The position numbers were made by a program, and so were the translations under genes. A DNA stretch of 64,000 nt, taken from NCBI RefSeq assembly GCF_018474005.1, contig NZ_JAHCSH010000002.1, positions 638,464 through 702,463 on the forward strand, in the 5' to 3' direction. This DNA comes from Curvibacter sp. CHRR-16 (lineage in GTDB: Bacteria; Pseudomonadota; Gammaproteobacteria; Burkholderiales; Burkholderiaceae_C). Below, piece by piece: positions 27,956 through 37,525 of this stretch. The notes under the pieces were generated by a model. The model had not been told where the DNA came from. It did not search any database and saw nothing but the letters and a program-made list of their open reading frames with translations. Numbering within the stretch: the stretch's first letter is position 1; every line of letters begins with the position of its first letter.

Positions 27956-28900
27956 TTACCAATACCCCGGCGCGCTGTAGCGCTCCTTCACAAAATCGAT
28001 CCACAGCCGCAGGCGCAGCGGCATGTGTTTGCGCTGCGCCACCACGGCGTAAATGCCGTTGGGCGGGGCAGCGTAGTCGGCCAGCACGGGCACCAGCGCA
28101 CCGCTGGCCAGGGCCGCTTGCACCTCCCACGCGCTGCGCCACGCTATGCCCAAACCCGCTAAGCACCAGTCGTGCAGCACTTGGCCATCGCTGCAGTCCA
28201 GCGGGCCGGTGGGGCGCAGGTGGATGACCTCACTGGCCTGACCAGTTGCCACGGGGGCGCTGTTGGCGCTGCCGCCCGCAGGCACCCGAAAAGCCCAGCC
28301 GCGCGTTTGCGAGGCGTCACTGGAAAGCATGAGGCAATCAAAGCGCGCCAAGTCGGCCGGGGTTTGCGGCGTGCCGTGGCGGCGCAGGTAGTCGGGCGTG
28401 GCCACACACAGGCGGCGGTTGTCGGCCAAGCGCACGCTGACCAAAGACGAGTCGGGCAAGTCGCCCACGCGCACGGCGCAGTCATAGCCCTCGGCGGCGA
28501 TGTCCACCACGCGGTCGCTGAGGTTGAGGGATACCGTGACCTCTGGGTGCGCTTGGCGAAACTGCGGCACCAAGGGCGCGACGTGGCGGCGGCCAAAGCC
28601 TGCTGGCGCGGTGATGCGCAAATGCCCACTGGCGCGCACGCCCCCGGCGCTGACGCTGGCCTCGGCCTGCGCCACGTCTTGCAAGATGCGCTGACAGTGC
28701 TCCAAGAAAGCCACCCCTTCGTGCGTGAGCGACAAGCGGCGCGTGGTGCGCACCATGAGCTTGACGCCTAGGCGCTCCTCCAGCGCATCGAGCCGGCGGC
28801 TCATGATGGCCGGGGCCACGCCCTCGGCGCGGGCGGCAGCGGCCAAGCTGCCCCGCGCAGCCACGGCGACAAAAGTTTCCAGTTGCTTGAGCTTGTCCAT
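27956..28900 (-). CDS. LysR-family transcriptional regulator
   Basis: 314 residues. The N-terminal winged HTH is MDKLKQLETFVAVAARGSLAAAAR followed by VAPAIMSRRLDALEERLGVKL. The C-terminal periplasmic-binding-like effector domain spans about 90-300. It is transcribed away from the idonate-type dehydrogenase with a 116-base intergenic region, so it is a candidate regulator of the sugar-acid operon. Sugar-acid operons of this type more often carry GntR-family regulators, so the link is tentative. Confidence 0.9.
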   Translation of the reverse strand: MDKLKQLETFVAVAARGSLAAAARAEGVAPAIMSRRLDALEERLGVKLMVRTTRRLSLTHEGVAFLEHCQRILQDVAQAEASVSAGGVRASGHLRITAPAGFGRRHVAPLVPQFRQAHPEVTVSLNLSDRVVDIAAEGYDCAVRVGDLPDSSLVSVRLADNRRLCVATPDYLRRHGTPQTPADLARFDCLMLSSDASQTRGWAFRVPAGGSANSAPVATGQASEVIHLRPTGPLDCSDGQVLHDWCLAGLGIAWRSAWEVQAALASGALVPVLADYAAPPNGIYAVVAQRKHMPLRLRLWIDFVKERYSAPGYW

Positions 28901-29016
28901 GCCCCCGATGCTAGCGGCAGCGCTTGGTGGGAAAACCCTATAACCGCTGCGGGGACTCCGTGCGCAAAATTGGCCTTACCAATTTAACTGCGCGTCCCTG
29001 AGCGCGAAAGGCCCCC

Positions 29017-30039
29017 ATGAGTTTGGCTTGCATCCTGACCGGCCCCCTGCACCTGAGCGTGCAAGAGCAAAGCAGCGCAGCGCCTGCAGCGGGCCAAGTG
29101 CTGGTGCAACTCGGCGCGGGCGGTATTTGCGGGTCAGACCTGCACTACTACCAGCATGGTCGGGCAGGAGCATTTGCGATCCGTGCGCCCTTTGTACCGG
29201 GGCATGAGGCATCGGGCGTGGTGCAAGCTGTGGGCGAGGGGGTGAGCCGTGTGCAGGTGGGGCAGAAAGTGGCCATCAACCCCGCCCATCCTTGTGGCAC
29301 CTGCGCGGCCTGCCGCCAGGGGCGCAGCAACCTGTGCGAGCGCATGGTGTTCCTAGGCAGCGCAGCGATTTTTCCGCACATACCGGGCTTTTTTCGCGAG
29401 GAATTTGTGATGGCCGAAGGCCAACTCACCCCTATAGACGAGGATGTGAGCTTGGGCGAGATCGCCTGTGCCGAGCCGCTGTCGGTGGGGTTGCATGCGG
29501 TGCATAGGGCGGGTGATGTGCTGGGTGCCACGGTGCTGGTGACCGGGGCCGGCACCATTGGCTGCATGTGCGTGATTGCCGCACGCTTGGCTGGTGCCGC
29601 CCGCGTGATAGCCAGCGACCCGAGCGAGCGCGCCCAGCACATGGCCTTGGCCGTGGGGGCCGACGAAGTGGCGGCCACTGTGGACGACAGCGCCAACTGG
29701 TCAGGCCGCGTGGATGTTGCCATAGAGGCTGCGGGCCACCCAGCGGCACTGGCTAGCTGCCTGCGTGCGGTGCGCCGGGGCGGGCGCATCGTGCAGGTGG
29801 GCACCTTGCCAGCCGAAATGCCTTTTGCGGCCAACGACATCATGACCCGCGAGTTGAGCTACCTCGGTGCCTTTCGGGCCGACGTGGAGTTCGACTGGGC
29901 GGTGCAAGCCCTGCGCACCCGCCGCGCCGATGTGCGCCCGCTCATCAGCGCGCAAATTCCCATTAGCCAGTCGAAAACGGCGTTTGACTTGGCCCTGGAC
30001 AGAAGCCGTAGTACCAAAGTGCAGCTGATTCCCGGCTAA
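29017..30039 (+). CDS. L-idonate 5-dehydrogenase-like zinc alcohol dehydrogenase
   Basis: 340 residues of the medium-chain dehydrogenase family. The catalytic zinc site has CGSDLHYY and GHEASG. The structural zinc lobe has four cysteines, in CGTCAACRQGRSNLC. The NAD(P)-binding motif is GAGTIG. The sequence resembles L-idonate 5-dehydrogenases. In D-mannonate dehydratase clusters such enzymes (RspB type) are known to oxidise L-gulonate or related hexonates to D-fructuronate, which fits the ManD and UxuB-like neighbours. AAGG lies upstream of the ATG. First gene of the operon. Confidence 0.82.
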   Translation: MSLACILTGPLHLSVQEQSSAAPAAGQVLVQLGAGGICGSDLHYYQHGRAGAFAIRAPFVPGHEASGVVQAVGEGVSRVQVGQKVAINPAHPCGTCAACRQGRSNLCERMVFLGSAAIFPHIPGFFREEFVMAEGQLTPIDEDVSLGEIACAEPLSVGLHAVHRAGDVLGATVLVTGAGTIGCMCVIAARLAGAARVIASDPSERAQHMALAVGADEVAATVDDSANWSGRVDVAIEAAGHPAALASCLRAVRRGGRIVQVGTLPAEMPFAANDIMTRELSYLGAFRADVEFDWAVQALRTRRADVRPLISAQIPISQSKTAFDLALDRSRSTKVQLIPG

Positions 30040-30066
30040 GCACATACAACCATGAGGAGACACAGC

Positions 30067-31035
30067 ATGACATTCCAACGTATAGCCATTGCAATAGCCG
30101 CCTGCGCCGCACTGAGCTGCCCCGCTTGGGCGCAGACCAAGCTCAAGTGGGCGCACGTGTACGAGACATCGGAGCCGTTCCACACCGCATCGGTCTGGGC
30201 TGCGCAAGAGATCCAAAAACGCACCAATGGCCGCTACCAAATCGAGGTCTACCCTGCCTCGCAGTTGGGTAAGGAAAACGACATCAACCAGGGCCTCAGT
30301 CTGGGCACGGTGGACATCATCATTTCGGGTTCCAGCTTTGCGGCCAAGGCATTTCCCCGCATTGGCGTGACCTACTACCCCTACACCTTCCGCAGCGTAG
30401 ACCACCTGCTGGCCTACACCAAGAGCGATATTTACAAAGAGTTGACCGCGGGCTACGAACAAAAGAGCGGCAACGAAATCATTGCCACCACCTACTACGG
30501 CACCCGCCACACCAGCAGCAATAAACCCATTGCCAAATGCGCCGACATGAAGGGCCTGAAAATGCGCGTGCCTGACGTGCCCGCCTACCTGGCCATGCCG
30601 CGTGCCTGCGGTGCCAACACCTCGCCCATTGCCTTTGCAGAGGTGTATTTGGCCTTGCAAAACGGCACCGTAGAAGCGCAAGAAAACCCGCTGACCACGA
30701 TCGAAGCGAAGAAGTTTTTCGAGGTGCAAAAGCACATCGTGCTGACAGGCCACATCGTGGATCACCTCAACACCGTGGTAGCCGGTGGGGTGTGGAAAAA
30801 GCTCTCGGATGCGGACAAGAAAATCTTTACCGAAGTAGCCCAAGAAGCGGCGGCCAAGGCCTCGCAGGAAGTGGCTGCGCGTGAAAAAGAGTTGGCAGCG
30901 GTGTTCCGCAGCAAGGGCCTGAGCGTGACCGATGTGAACGTGGGCGAGTTCCGCGACACGGTGCTCAAGTCTGTGCCATTCGAGCAGTTTGGCTACCAAA
31001 AGTCTGACTGGGATCGCATCCAAGCCATCAAGTAA
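30067..31035 (+). CDS. dctP: TRAP transporter substrate-binding protein (DctP type)
   Basis: 322 residues with a signal peptide ending ...CPAWAQ. DctP-family features are WAHVYETSEPFHTASVWAAQEI, then VYPASQLGKENDINQGLSLG and the conserved Arg region LKMRVPDVPAYLAMPRACGANTSPIAFAEVYLALQNGTVEAQENP, where the arginine binds the substrate carboxylate. The start ATG 30067 has AGGAGA upstream. It likely binds a hexuronate or aldonate, judged by the downstream enzymes. Confidence 0.92.
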   Translation: MTFQRIAIAIAACAALSCPAWAQTKLKWAHVYETSEPFHTASVWAAQEIQKRTNGRYQIEVYPASQLGKENDINQGLSLGTVDIIISGSSFAAKAFPRIGVTYYPYTFRSVDHLLAYTKSDIYKELTAGYEQKSGNEIIATTYYGTRHTSSNKPIAKCADMKGLKMRVPDVPAYLAMPRACGANTSPIAFAEVYLALQNGTVEAQENPLTTIEAKKFFEVQKHIVLTGHIVDHLNTVVAGGVWKKLSDADKKIFTEVAQEAAAKASQEVAAREKELAAVFRSKGLSVTDVNVGEFRDTVLKSVPFEQFGYQKSDWDRIQAIK

Positions 31036-31046
31036 GGAGGCCCTGC

Positions 31047-31694
31047 ATGACCACCTTGCACCCGCACTATATGGGCAACACCCCCTCCCCCCACAGCGCT
31101 GCCGACACGGATCACAAGACCGAAGGCAGCACACCGCAGACCAGCGATGAGGCCGCCGTGGTGGCCAGCTTTGCACAGGCCGATGAACACCACGTAGACC
31201 TCTCGGGCTACACCGCAGAGGACTGGGTATGCCTGGGCTTTTTCTGGCTCATGGCGGGTTTGGTGTTCTTGCAGTTCTTCACACGCTATGCACTCAACGA
31301 CTCTTTTGCCTGGACCGAAGAGCTGGCCGTGTACTGCCTGATGCCCATTGTCTTTATAGGCTCAGCCATGTGCGTGCGCAGGGTGCGGCATATCCAGGTC
31401 AACTTGGTCTACCGCTACTTGCCAGCCCCGTTGGGGCGGGCGTTGTCCACCGCGGTGGATGTGGCGGCCTTGCTGTTTTACGGCTACGCCAGTTGGTTGG
31501 TCATGCGCTATGCCATGGCCGTGGGCGATGAGCCCATGACCACCGTGAACTGGAACAAAAGCTATGTGTACTGGCTGGCGTTTGCGGGCTTTGCCCTCAT
31601 GGCACTGCGCGCGGCCCAAGTGGCGCGGGCCAACTGGCGGCGCGGCTTCTCGGCCTTGCAAAACCCCGGCCATTTTGATGGCAGCGACGACTGA
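31047..31694 (+). CDS. dctQ: TRAP transporter small permease (DctQ type)
   Basis: 215 residues. A hydrophilic 60-residue N-terminus precedes four membrane helices. The DctQ motif appears as FTRYALNDSFAWTEELAVYCLMPIVFIGSA. The N-terminal extension is longer than usual, and an internal start cannot be excluded, but AGGAGG lies just before this ATG. It pairs with DctM to form the sodium-dependent membrane complex. Confidence 0.9.
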   Translation: MTTLHPHYMGNTPSPHSAADTDHKTEGSTPQTSDEAAVVASFAQADEHHVDLSGYTAEDWVCLGFFWLMAGLVFLQFFTRYALNDSFAWTEELAVYCLMPIVFIGSAMCVRRVRHIQVNLVYRYLPAPLGRALSTAVDVAALLFYGYASWLVMRYAMAVGDEPMTTVNWNKSYVYWLAFAGFALMALRAAQVARANWRRGFSALQNPGHFDGSDD

Positions 31695-31708
31695 TAAGGA
31701 CGGACAGC

Positions 31709-33115
31709 ATGCTGATTCTGATTGTTTCCTTCCTCGCCCTCATGCTGTGTGGCCTGCCGGTGGCGGTGGCCATGGCAGGCGGCTCGCTCATTTACCTGCT
31801 GGTCTCGGGCACAGTGCCCGACATCGTGCTGGCCCAGCGCATGATTGCGGGCATTGAATCCTTTCCGCTGCTGGCGGTGCCGTTTTTCATCTTGGCCGGC
31901 AACCTGATGAACATCGCGGGCATCACCGGGCGCATTTACAACTTTGCCGTGGCCTTGGTGGGCTGGATGAAAGGCGGCTTGGGACAGGTCAACATCATCG
32001 GCTCGGTCATTTTCTCGGGCATGTCGGGCACGGCCATTGCCGATGCAGCGGGCTTGGGATCGATCGAGATCAAGGCCATGAAAGACCATGGTTACTCGAC
32101 CGAATTTGCTGTGGGCGTAACCGCGGCATCGGCCACGCTGGGGCCCATCATCCCGCCGTCATTGCCCTTTGTGATTTACGGCATGATGGCCAACGTCTCC
32201 ATCGGCGCGCTGTTTGTGGCGGGCATCTTGCCGGGCATTTTCATGACCGTGTTGATGATGGCCACCGTGGCCTACTTTGCCTACCGCAACCGCTGGGGCA
32301 GTGATGTGCAGTTCCACTGGGGCCGCTTGGGCAGCGCCACGCTGGAGATATTGCTGGTGCTCGCCTTCCCCATGGCCGTGTGGCTGGCCACGCGCGCTGG
32401 CGTTCCGGTCAACACTGCGGTGGGCTGCGCCTTTGCCTTGCTGCTGGTGCTGGACTGGCGCTACAACTTCTCGGCCGTGCTGGCCCTGATGGCCCCAGTG
32501 ATCTTGATTGGCGGCATGACCATGGGCTGGTTCACACCGACCGAGGCTGCCGTAGCCGCCGTGATTTGGGCGCTGTTCTTGGGCTTGGTGCGCTACCGCA
32601 GCATGACGCTCAAAACGCTGGCACAAGCCACCTTCGAGACCATTGAGACCACGGCCTCGGTACTGTTCATCGTCACCGCAGCATCCATCTTTGCCTGGCT
32701 GCTGACCACCACGCAGGCGGCGCAAATGCTGGCCGATTGGATTTTGAGCGTGACGCACAACAAGTGGGTGTTCTTGCTGCTGGCCAACCTGCTGATTTTG
32801 TTTGTGGGCTGCTTCATCGACACCATCGCGGCCATCACCATCTTGGTTCCCATCTTGCTGCCCATCGTGCTCAAACTGGGCATTGACCCGGTGCACTTTG
32901 GTTTGATCATGACACTCAACCTCATGGTGGGCTTGCTGCACCCGCCACTGGGTATGGTGCTGTTCGTGCTGGCCCGCATCTCCAAGCTGTCGGTAGAGCG
33001 CACCACGGTGGCCATCTTGCCGTGGCTGGTGCCACTGCTGCTGGCACTGGCAGCGATCACCTACATCCCGGCGGTGACGCTGTGGCTGCCCCAGCAAATG
33101 GGCTTGCTCAAGTAG
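31709..33115 (+). CDS. dctM: TRAP transporter large permease (DctM type)
   Basis: 468 residues with about a dozen membrane helices. DctM landmarks are GLPVAVAMAGGSLIYLL, GSVIFSGMSGTAIADAAGLGSIEI, ASATLGPIIPPSLPFVIYG and the C-terminal LMVGLLHPPLGMVLFVLARIS. Slightly longer than the typical 425-430, with a mid-protein hydrophilic stretch near 195-210 (YRNRWGSDVQFHW). 14 bases after dctQ and six before the next gene. Confidence 0.95.
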   Translation: MLILIVSFLALMLCGLPVAVAMAGGSLIYLLVSGTVPDIVLAQRMIAGIESFPLLAVPFFILAGNLMNIAGITGRIYNFAVALVGWMKGGLGQVNIIGSVIFSGMSGTAIADAAGLGSIEIKAMKDHGYSTEFAVGVTAASATLGPIIPPSLPFVIYGMMANVSIGALFVAGILPGIFMTVLMMATVAYFAYRNRWGSDVQFHWGRLGSATLEILLVLAFPMAVWLATRAGVPVNTAVGCAFALLLVLDWRYNFSAVLALMAPVILIGGMTMGWFTPTEAAVAAVIWALFLGLVRYRSMTLKTLAQATFETIETTASVLFIVTAASIFAWLLTTTQAAQMLADWILSVTHNKWVFLLLANLLILFVGCFIDTIAAITILVPILLPIVLKLGIDPVHFGLIMTLNLMVGLLHPPLGMVLFVLARISKLSVERTTVAILPWLVPLLLALAAITYIPAVTLWLPQQMGLLK

Positions 33116-33121
33116 CCAAGT

Positions 33122-34207
33122 ATGAAAGCCAGCACCATTCGCGAGTTGCGCTTGTTCGAAGCCAGCTCCCCTTTGTCACGCCCCATTGCCGATGCCACCC
33201 ACCAGATTGGCCACATTGGCTTTCTGGTACTGGAACTGGTGCTGCACAACGGCGTGCGTGGTCAAAGCTATTTGCTGTCATTTGATTACTCGCACCATGC
33301 CATACGCGGGGCGGTGCGCGACATCGCCCCCATGGCAACCGGTTGGGATGCCGCCGCCAGCGGCAGTTTCATCGTCCATGCCGAGCAGGCACACGAGTAC
33401 TTTGGACAAGAGGGCGTGCAACGCTGGGCTCTGGGCTTGGTCAACATCGCTATGTGGGATGCATGGGCGCGCCACTTGAATGTGCCCATGCACCAACTCT
33501 GGGGCAGCACCCGCACACAGGTGCCGGTGTACGGATCGGGCGGTTGGCTGTCTTACAGCGATGCCGAGTTGGTGGATGAAGTGCGCGGCTATGTGGAACG
33601 TGGTTTTCGGGCGGTCAAGATCAAAGTCGGATCGCCCAATTGGCAGCGTGACATCGAACGCCTGCGCTTGGTGCGCGAGGCGGTAGGCCCCCATGTGCAG
33701 GTGATGATGGACGCCAACCAAGGCTGCGATTTGGCCGGCGCTTTGGCACTGGCCCATGCAGCCAAACCATGGGGTATACGCTGGTTTGAAGAACCTTTGC
33801 ACCACCACAACGTGGCGGGCTTTGCCAGCCTGCGCGCGCAAGCCGGTATCAGCCTGGCCATGGGTGAGCGCGAGTACGACACCCGTACCCTGCAAGCGCT
33901 GATCGCCGCACAGGGCATAGACATGTGGCAGCCCGATTTGCTGCGCTTGGGCAGCGTGCAGGCTTGGCGCGACTCAGCAGCACTGGCCCATGCGCACCAC
34001 CTGCCAGTGCTACCGCACTATTACCGCGACTATGACGTGCCACTGCTATGCACCATCACCAATGGCTTAGCCGCCGAGAGTTTTGACTGGATTGATGGCC
34101 TCATCGACACCCCTTTGCAGGTGCGCGATGGCATGGCTTATCCACGCGAAACCCCTGGCTGGGGTTTCCGCTTCCGTGAACCGCTGTTGAAAGAAATTGC
34201 CGTATGA
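33122..34207 (+). CDS. Enolase-superfamily enzyme, mandelate-racemase subgroup, substrate unknown
   Basis: 361 residues with the capping domain and a beta/alpha barrel. Predicted catalytic set: K166 and K168 (VKIKVG); metal ligands D197 (MDANQG), E223 (WFEEPL) and E249 (GERE); and the Asp/His pair D272 (WQPDLLR) with H299 (LPHYYRDYD). This is the mandelate-racemase arrangement, giving an acid-sugar dehydratase or epimerase. It is distinct from the ManD encoded directly downstream, whose start overlaps this stop by four bases. The operon thus carries two enolase-superfamily enzymes, and the role of this one is open: an epimerase or dehydratase feeding the same route. Confidence 0.85.
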   Translation: MKASTIRELRLFEASSPLSRPIADATHQIGHIGFLVLELVLHNGVRGQSYLLSFDYSHHAIRGAVRDIAPMATGWDAAASGSFIVHAEQAHEYFGQEGVQRWALGLVNIAMWDAWARHLNVPMHQLWGSTRTQVPVYGSGGWLSYSDAELVDEVRGYVERGFRAVKIKVGSPNWQRDIERLRLVREAVGPHVQVMMDANQGCDLAGALALAHAAKPWGIRWFEEPLHHHNVAGFASLRAQAGISLAMGEREYDTRTLQALIAAQGIDMWQPDLLRLGSVQAWRDSAALAHAHHLPVLPHYYRDYDVPLLCTITNGLAAESFDWIDGLIDTPLQVRDGMAYPRETPGWGFRFREPLLKEIAV

Positions 34208-35415
34208 AAATCACCTCCGCCAAAGTCATTGTGTGCAGCCCGGGGCGTAACTTTGTCACCCTCAAGATAGAGACCGATGAAGGCCTGAGTGGCATTGGCG
34301 ATGCCACCCTCAATGGCCGCGAGTTGGCCGTGGCCAGCTACCTGACTGACCACGTGATCCCCTGTCTGATCGGGCGCGATCCGCAGCAAATTGAAGACAT
34401 CTGGCAGTACCTCTACAAAGGCGCGTACTGGCGCCGTGGCCCCGTCACCATGAGTGCGATTGCTGCGGTGGACACCGCGCTGTGGGACATCAAAGCCAAA
34501 GCCGCCAACATGCCGCTGTACCAACTGCTGGGGGGCAAAAGCCGCAGCCGCGTGATGGTGTACGGCCACGCCAACGGCAAGGACATCGAGCACACGGTGG
34601 ACGAAGTGCTGCGCTACAAGGAGATGGGCTACCAAGCCATCCGCGCGCAAAGCGGAGTGCCGGGCTTGGAGAAGGTGTACGGCGTGGGCCGGGGCAATAT
34701 GTTTTATGAACCCGCCGATGCCGACCTGCCCAGCGAGCACGATTGGTCTACCGAAAAATACCTGCGCCACACACCGCAACTGTTTGACAAAGTGCGTGCT
34801 GCCGTGGGATCAGACATCCACCTGCTGCACGATGCGCACCACCGCTTAACGCCCATTGAAGCGGCGCGCCTGGGCAAAGACTTGGAGCCGTTTCGCCTGT
34901 TCTGGCTGGAAGACACCACCCCGGCCGAAAACCAAGAGGCCTTTCGCCTGATTCGCCAGCACACCACCACCCCGCTGGCCGTGGGGGAAATCTTCAACAC
35001 CATCTGGGATTGCAAGGATCTGATACAGAACCAGCTCATCGACTTCATCCGCACCACGGTCGTCCACGCTGGGGGCATCACGCACCTGCGCCGCATTGCC
35101 GATTTGGCCTCGCTCTACCAAGTGCGCACCGGCTCGCACGGGGCCACCGATTTGTCGCCCGTGTGCATGGGCGCGGCTTTGCACTTTGACATCTGGGTGA
35201 CCAACTTTGGCATTCAGGAATACATGCGCCACACCGACCTGACCGATGCCGTCTTCCCGCATGCCTACACGTTTGAACGCGGCTATATGTACCCCGGCGA
35301 TGTGCCTGGGCACGGTGTCACCATCGACGAAGCGTTGGCAGCCCGCTACCCCTACCAACGCGCCTACCTGCCGGTGAACCGCCTGCAGCACGACGGCACC
35401 TTGTTCAACTGGTAA
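34204..35415 (+). CDS. manD: D-mannonate dehydratase, enolase superfamily (ManD)
   Basis: 403 residues, the ManD family length. Positions match the family's catalytic set as I know it: R147 and Y159 in the ordered loop; D210 and H212 (LLHDAHHRL); E236 (WLEDTT) and E262 (VGEIFN) as metal ligands; and H312 (GSHGATD). It dehydrates D-mannonate to 2-keto-3-deoxy-D-gluconate. Ala at 314 agrees with what I recall of the efficient D-mannonate enzymes rather than the gluconate type. Overlaps the preceding gene by ATGA. Confidence 0.9.
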   Translation: MKITSAKVIVCSPGRNFVTLKIETDEGLSGIGDATLNGRELAVASYLTDHVIPCLIGRDPQQIEDIWQYLYKGAYWRRGPVTMSAIAAVDTALWDIKAKAANMPLYQLLGGKSRSRVMVYGHANGKDIEHTVDEVLRYKEMGYQAIRAQSGVPGLEKVYGVGRGNMFYEPADADLPSEHDWSTEKYLRHTPQLFDKVRAAVGSDIHLLHDAHHRLTPIEAARLGKDLEPFRLFWLEDTTPAENQEAFRLIRQHTTTPLAVGEIFNTIWDCKDLIQNQLIDFIRTTVVHAGGITHLRRIADLASLYQVRTGSHGATDLSPVCMGAALHFDIWVTNFGIQEYMRHTDLTDAVFPHAYTFERGYMYPGDVPGHGVTIDEALAARYPYQRAYLPVNRLQHDGTLFNW

Positions 35416-35426
35416 GGAGTGCACGC

Positions 35427-36905
35427 ATGCCAAGACTGCATCCTGACCGCTTGAACCAACTGCCCGCTGCTGTGCAGCGCCCGCAGTACGACCGCGCTGC
35501 GCTGCGCTGGGGCATTGTGCACATGGGCATTGGTGCCTTCATGCGCGCCCACTTGGCCGTGGCCACCGAAGCGGCACTGGCTGCGGGCGACTTGCGCTGG
35601 GGCATCGTGGGCGTCTCGCTGCGCCAAGCCGACACCCGCGATGCGCTGGAGCCGCAAGGTGGCCTCTACACCGTGGCCGTGCGCGATGCCGATGCACAAG
35701 GCCAACCACGCCAAACCCTGCAAGTGCTGGGCGCCGTGGGGCGTGTGCTGGTGGCCCCCGAGTCCCCGACTGCCGTGCTAGCGCAAATTGCCGCCCCCGA
35801 CACCCGCATCGTGAGCCTGACCATCACCGAAAAGGGCTACTGCCACGACCCCGCCAGCGGGCGCTTGCGGCTAGATCACCCCGACATTGCCCACGACCTG
35901 CAGCACCCACAAGCACCACGCACAGCCATCGGGTTCATGGTGTGGGCCTTGCAACAGCGTTTTGCCAACGGGTTGCCGGGGCTGACCCTCATGTCACTGG
36001 ACAACCTGCCCGCCAATGGACAGGTACTGCAGGGCGCGGTGCTGGACTTTGCGCGCCGCATCGACAGCACGCTGGCCGAACGCATCGCCTGCGAGTGCCG
36101 CTTTCCGTGCTCCATGGTGGATCGCATCGTCCCGCGCACCAGCGATGCCGACCGCGCCTTGGTGAGCGCTGCACTGGGCTGCGACGACCAATGGCCCGTG
36201 ATGGCCGAGCCATTTTTCGACTGGGCGGTGGAAGACCAGTTTGCCAATGGCCACCCCGACTGGGGGTATGCCCGGATCGTGCATGAAGCGGCGCCGTGGG
36301 AGCGGCTCAAGCTGCGCATGGTCAATGGCACGCACTCGTGCATTGCCTACCTCGGGGCCATGGCCGGCTGGAACACGGTGGATGTGGCCATGCGCCAGCC
36401 CGCACTGACGCAGTTTTTGCAAACGCTGATGCAGCACGAGATTGAGCCCACACTGCCTGCCTTGCCGGGCTTGGACTTGGCGGCCTACCGCAGCAGCCTG
36501 CTAGAGCGCTTTGCCAACCCGGCATTGGCGCACCGCACGCAGCAAATTGCCATGGATGGTTCGCAAAAGCTGCCGCAGCGCTGGCTGGGCACCGTGCGTG
36601 ACAGGCTGGCCACGCAGCACAGCATCGACCACCTCGCCTTGGGCTTGGCGGCGTGGGTGCACTACCTGCGTGGAGTGAACGAAAGCGGTGAGGCCTACAC
36701 CGTGGACGATCCGCACGCGGCGGCATTGCAGGCCTTGTACCGGGAGACAGTGGGACAGCACACCCATGTGGAATCCGTCCAGCGCATGCTGGCGTATGCG
36801 CCCGTGTTTGGCGATTTGGCTGGCAACACCACCGTGGCACAAGCAGTCCTGCCACACTTGCAGCGGCTGCAAACACTGGGCGTGCAAGCCAGTTTGTTGG
36901 CATAA
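35427..36905 (+). CDS. uxuB: Fructuronate reductase / mannitol-dehydrogenase family
   Basis: 492 residues of the long-chain polyol dehydrogenase family. An N-terminal Rossmann domain begins at GIVHMGIGAFMRAHLAV. The catalytic K-x4-N-x2-H motif is KLRMVNGTH. CSMVDRIVPRTSDAD is typical of D-mannonate oxidoreductase. It interconverts D-fructuronate and D-mannonate, directly upstream of ManD in the pathway. AAGGAG lies before the ATG. Mannitol or altronate specificity cannot be excluded. Last gene of the operon, followed by a terminator. Confidence 0.87.
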   Translation: MPRLHPDRLNQLPAAVQRPQYDRAALRWGIVHMGIGAFMRAHLAVATEAALAAGDLRWGIVGVSLRQADTRDALEPQGGLYTVAVRDADAQGQPRQTLQVLGAVGRVLVAPESPTAVLAQIAAPDTRIVSLTITEKGYCHDPASGRLRLDHPDIAHDLQHPQAPRTAIGFMVWALQQRFANGLPGLTLMSLDNLPANGQVLQGAVLDFARRIDSTLAERIACECRFPCSMVDRIVPRTSDADRALVSAALGCDDQWPVMAEPFFDWAVEDQFANGHPDWGYARIVHEAAPWERLKLRMVNGTHSCIAYLGAMAGWNTVDVAMRQPALTQFLQTLMQHEIEPTLPALPGLDLAAYRSSLLERFANPALAHRTQQIAMDGSQKLPQRWLGTVRDRLATQHSIDHLALGLAAWVHYLRGVNESGEAYTVDDPHAAALQALYRETVGQHTHVESVQRMLAYAPVFGDLAGNTTVAQAVLPHLQRLQTLGVQASLLA

Positions 36906-36906
36906 A

Positions 36907-36932
36907 AAAAGCACGCCAACTGGCGTGCTTTT
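36907..36932. terminator. Bidirectional intrinsic terminator
   Basis: AAAAGCACGCC (36907-36917) and GGCGTGCTTTT (36922-36932) pair around a four-base loop, with A/T runs on both sides. It closes the plus-strand sugar-acid operon and the convergent minus-strand gene at 36983. Confidence 0.88.
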
Positions 36933-36982
36933 GTGGTTTGACGAGTCTGTCAGAGTCTGTTGCTCCTTGAGCAACGTTTTGC

Positions 36983-37420
36983 TTACCAGCGACGGCGGCT
37001 GGCGGACTCTTCCAATTCGATGTCCAAGTTGTAGCTGCGGGCAGCGTCGGCGTCGTACTGGATTTCGTATTCGGCCACATGCTGACCCACTTGGGCGGGC
37101 AGTGAGTAAGCACTGATCATGGCAGACACAGCGCCTTCTGTACCGAAGCCTTGTGCGTAGTATTCGATGATGCCGGCCAGTTCAGCCACAGGCACAGACA
37201 GTGCGGCTGTAGCCAAAACCAGCAAAATCAGTTGGGCAAACAACACAGACAGGGTGTCTTCGCTGATCAAGGTCTTGAAGTTGTCGATGGCTACCACGGC
37301 GATCAGAGCGCAAACGATGAACTTGAGTGCCACAGCGGTGTAGTAGAAACCGCGTTGTTGGGAAGCGTTGGCGCGTTCAGCGCGGGCAACGGTGGCAAAG
37401 CTGGTAGTAGTGGTAGACAT
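36983..37420 (-). CDS. Small two-helix membrane protein, unknown function
   Basis: 145 residues. A 25-residue Ser/Thr/Ala-rich start leads to two membrane helices (about 28-47 and 58-82), then a soluble C-terminal half with an acidic and aromatic stretch (EYEIQYDADAARSYNLDIELEE) ending SRRRW. No family was recognised. The start is firm: AGGAGTTAAAC precedes ATG 37420. The leader upstream is very AT-rich. It stands alone between a terminator and the EamA gene; strong translation signals suggest an abundant protein. Confidence 0.8.
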   Translation of the reverse strand: MSTTTTSFATVARAERANASQQRGFYYTAVALKFIVCALIAVVAIDNFKTLISEDTLSVLFAQLILLVLATAALSVPVAELAGIIEYYAQGFGTEGAVSAMISAYSLPAQVGQHVAEYEIQYDADAARSYNLDIELEESASRRRW

Positions 37421-37525
37421 GTTTAACTCCTTGATTTCAACGACTCGATGGCTGAATCTTAGAGAAAACCCTAATATCAAACTAATTTATTTGATTGATT
37501 TGATAAATTTTTTCCGTGAATACAT

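Noticed and set aside
29701..31176. A 491-codon minus-strand frame across the dehydrogenase and dctP genes
   Set aside because: It spans two well-supported genes on the other strand and has no recognisable domain.
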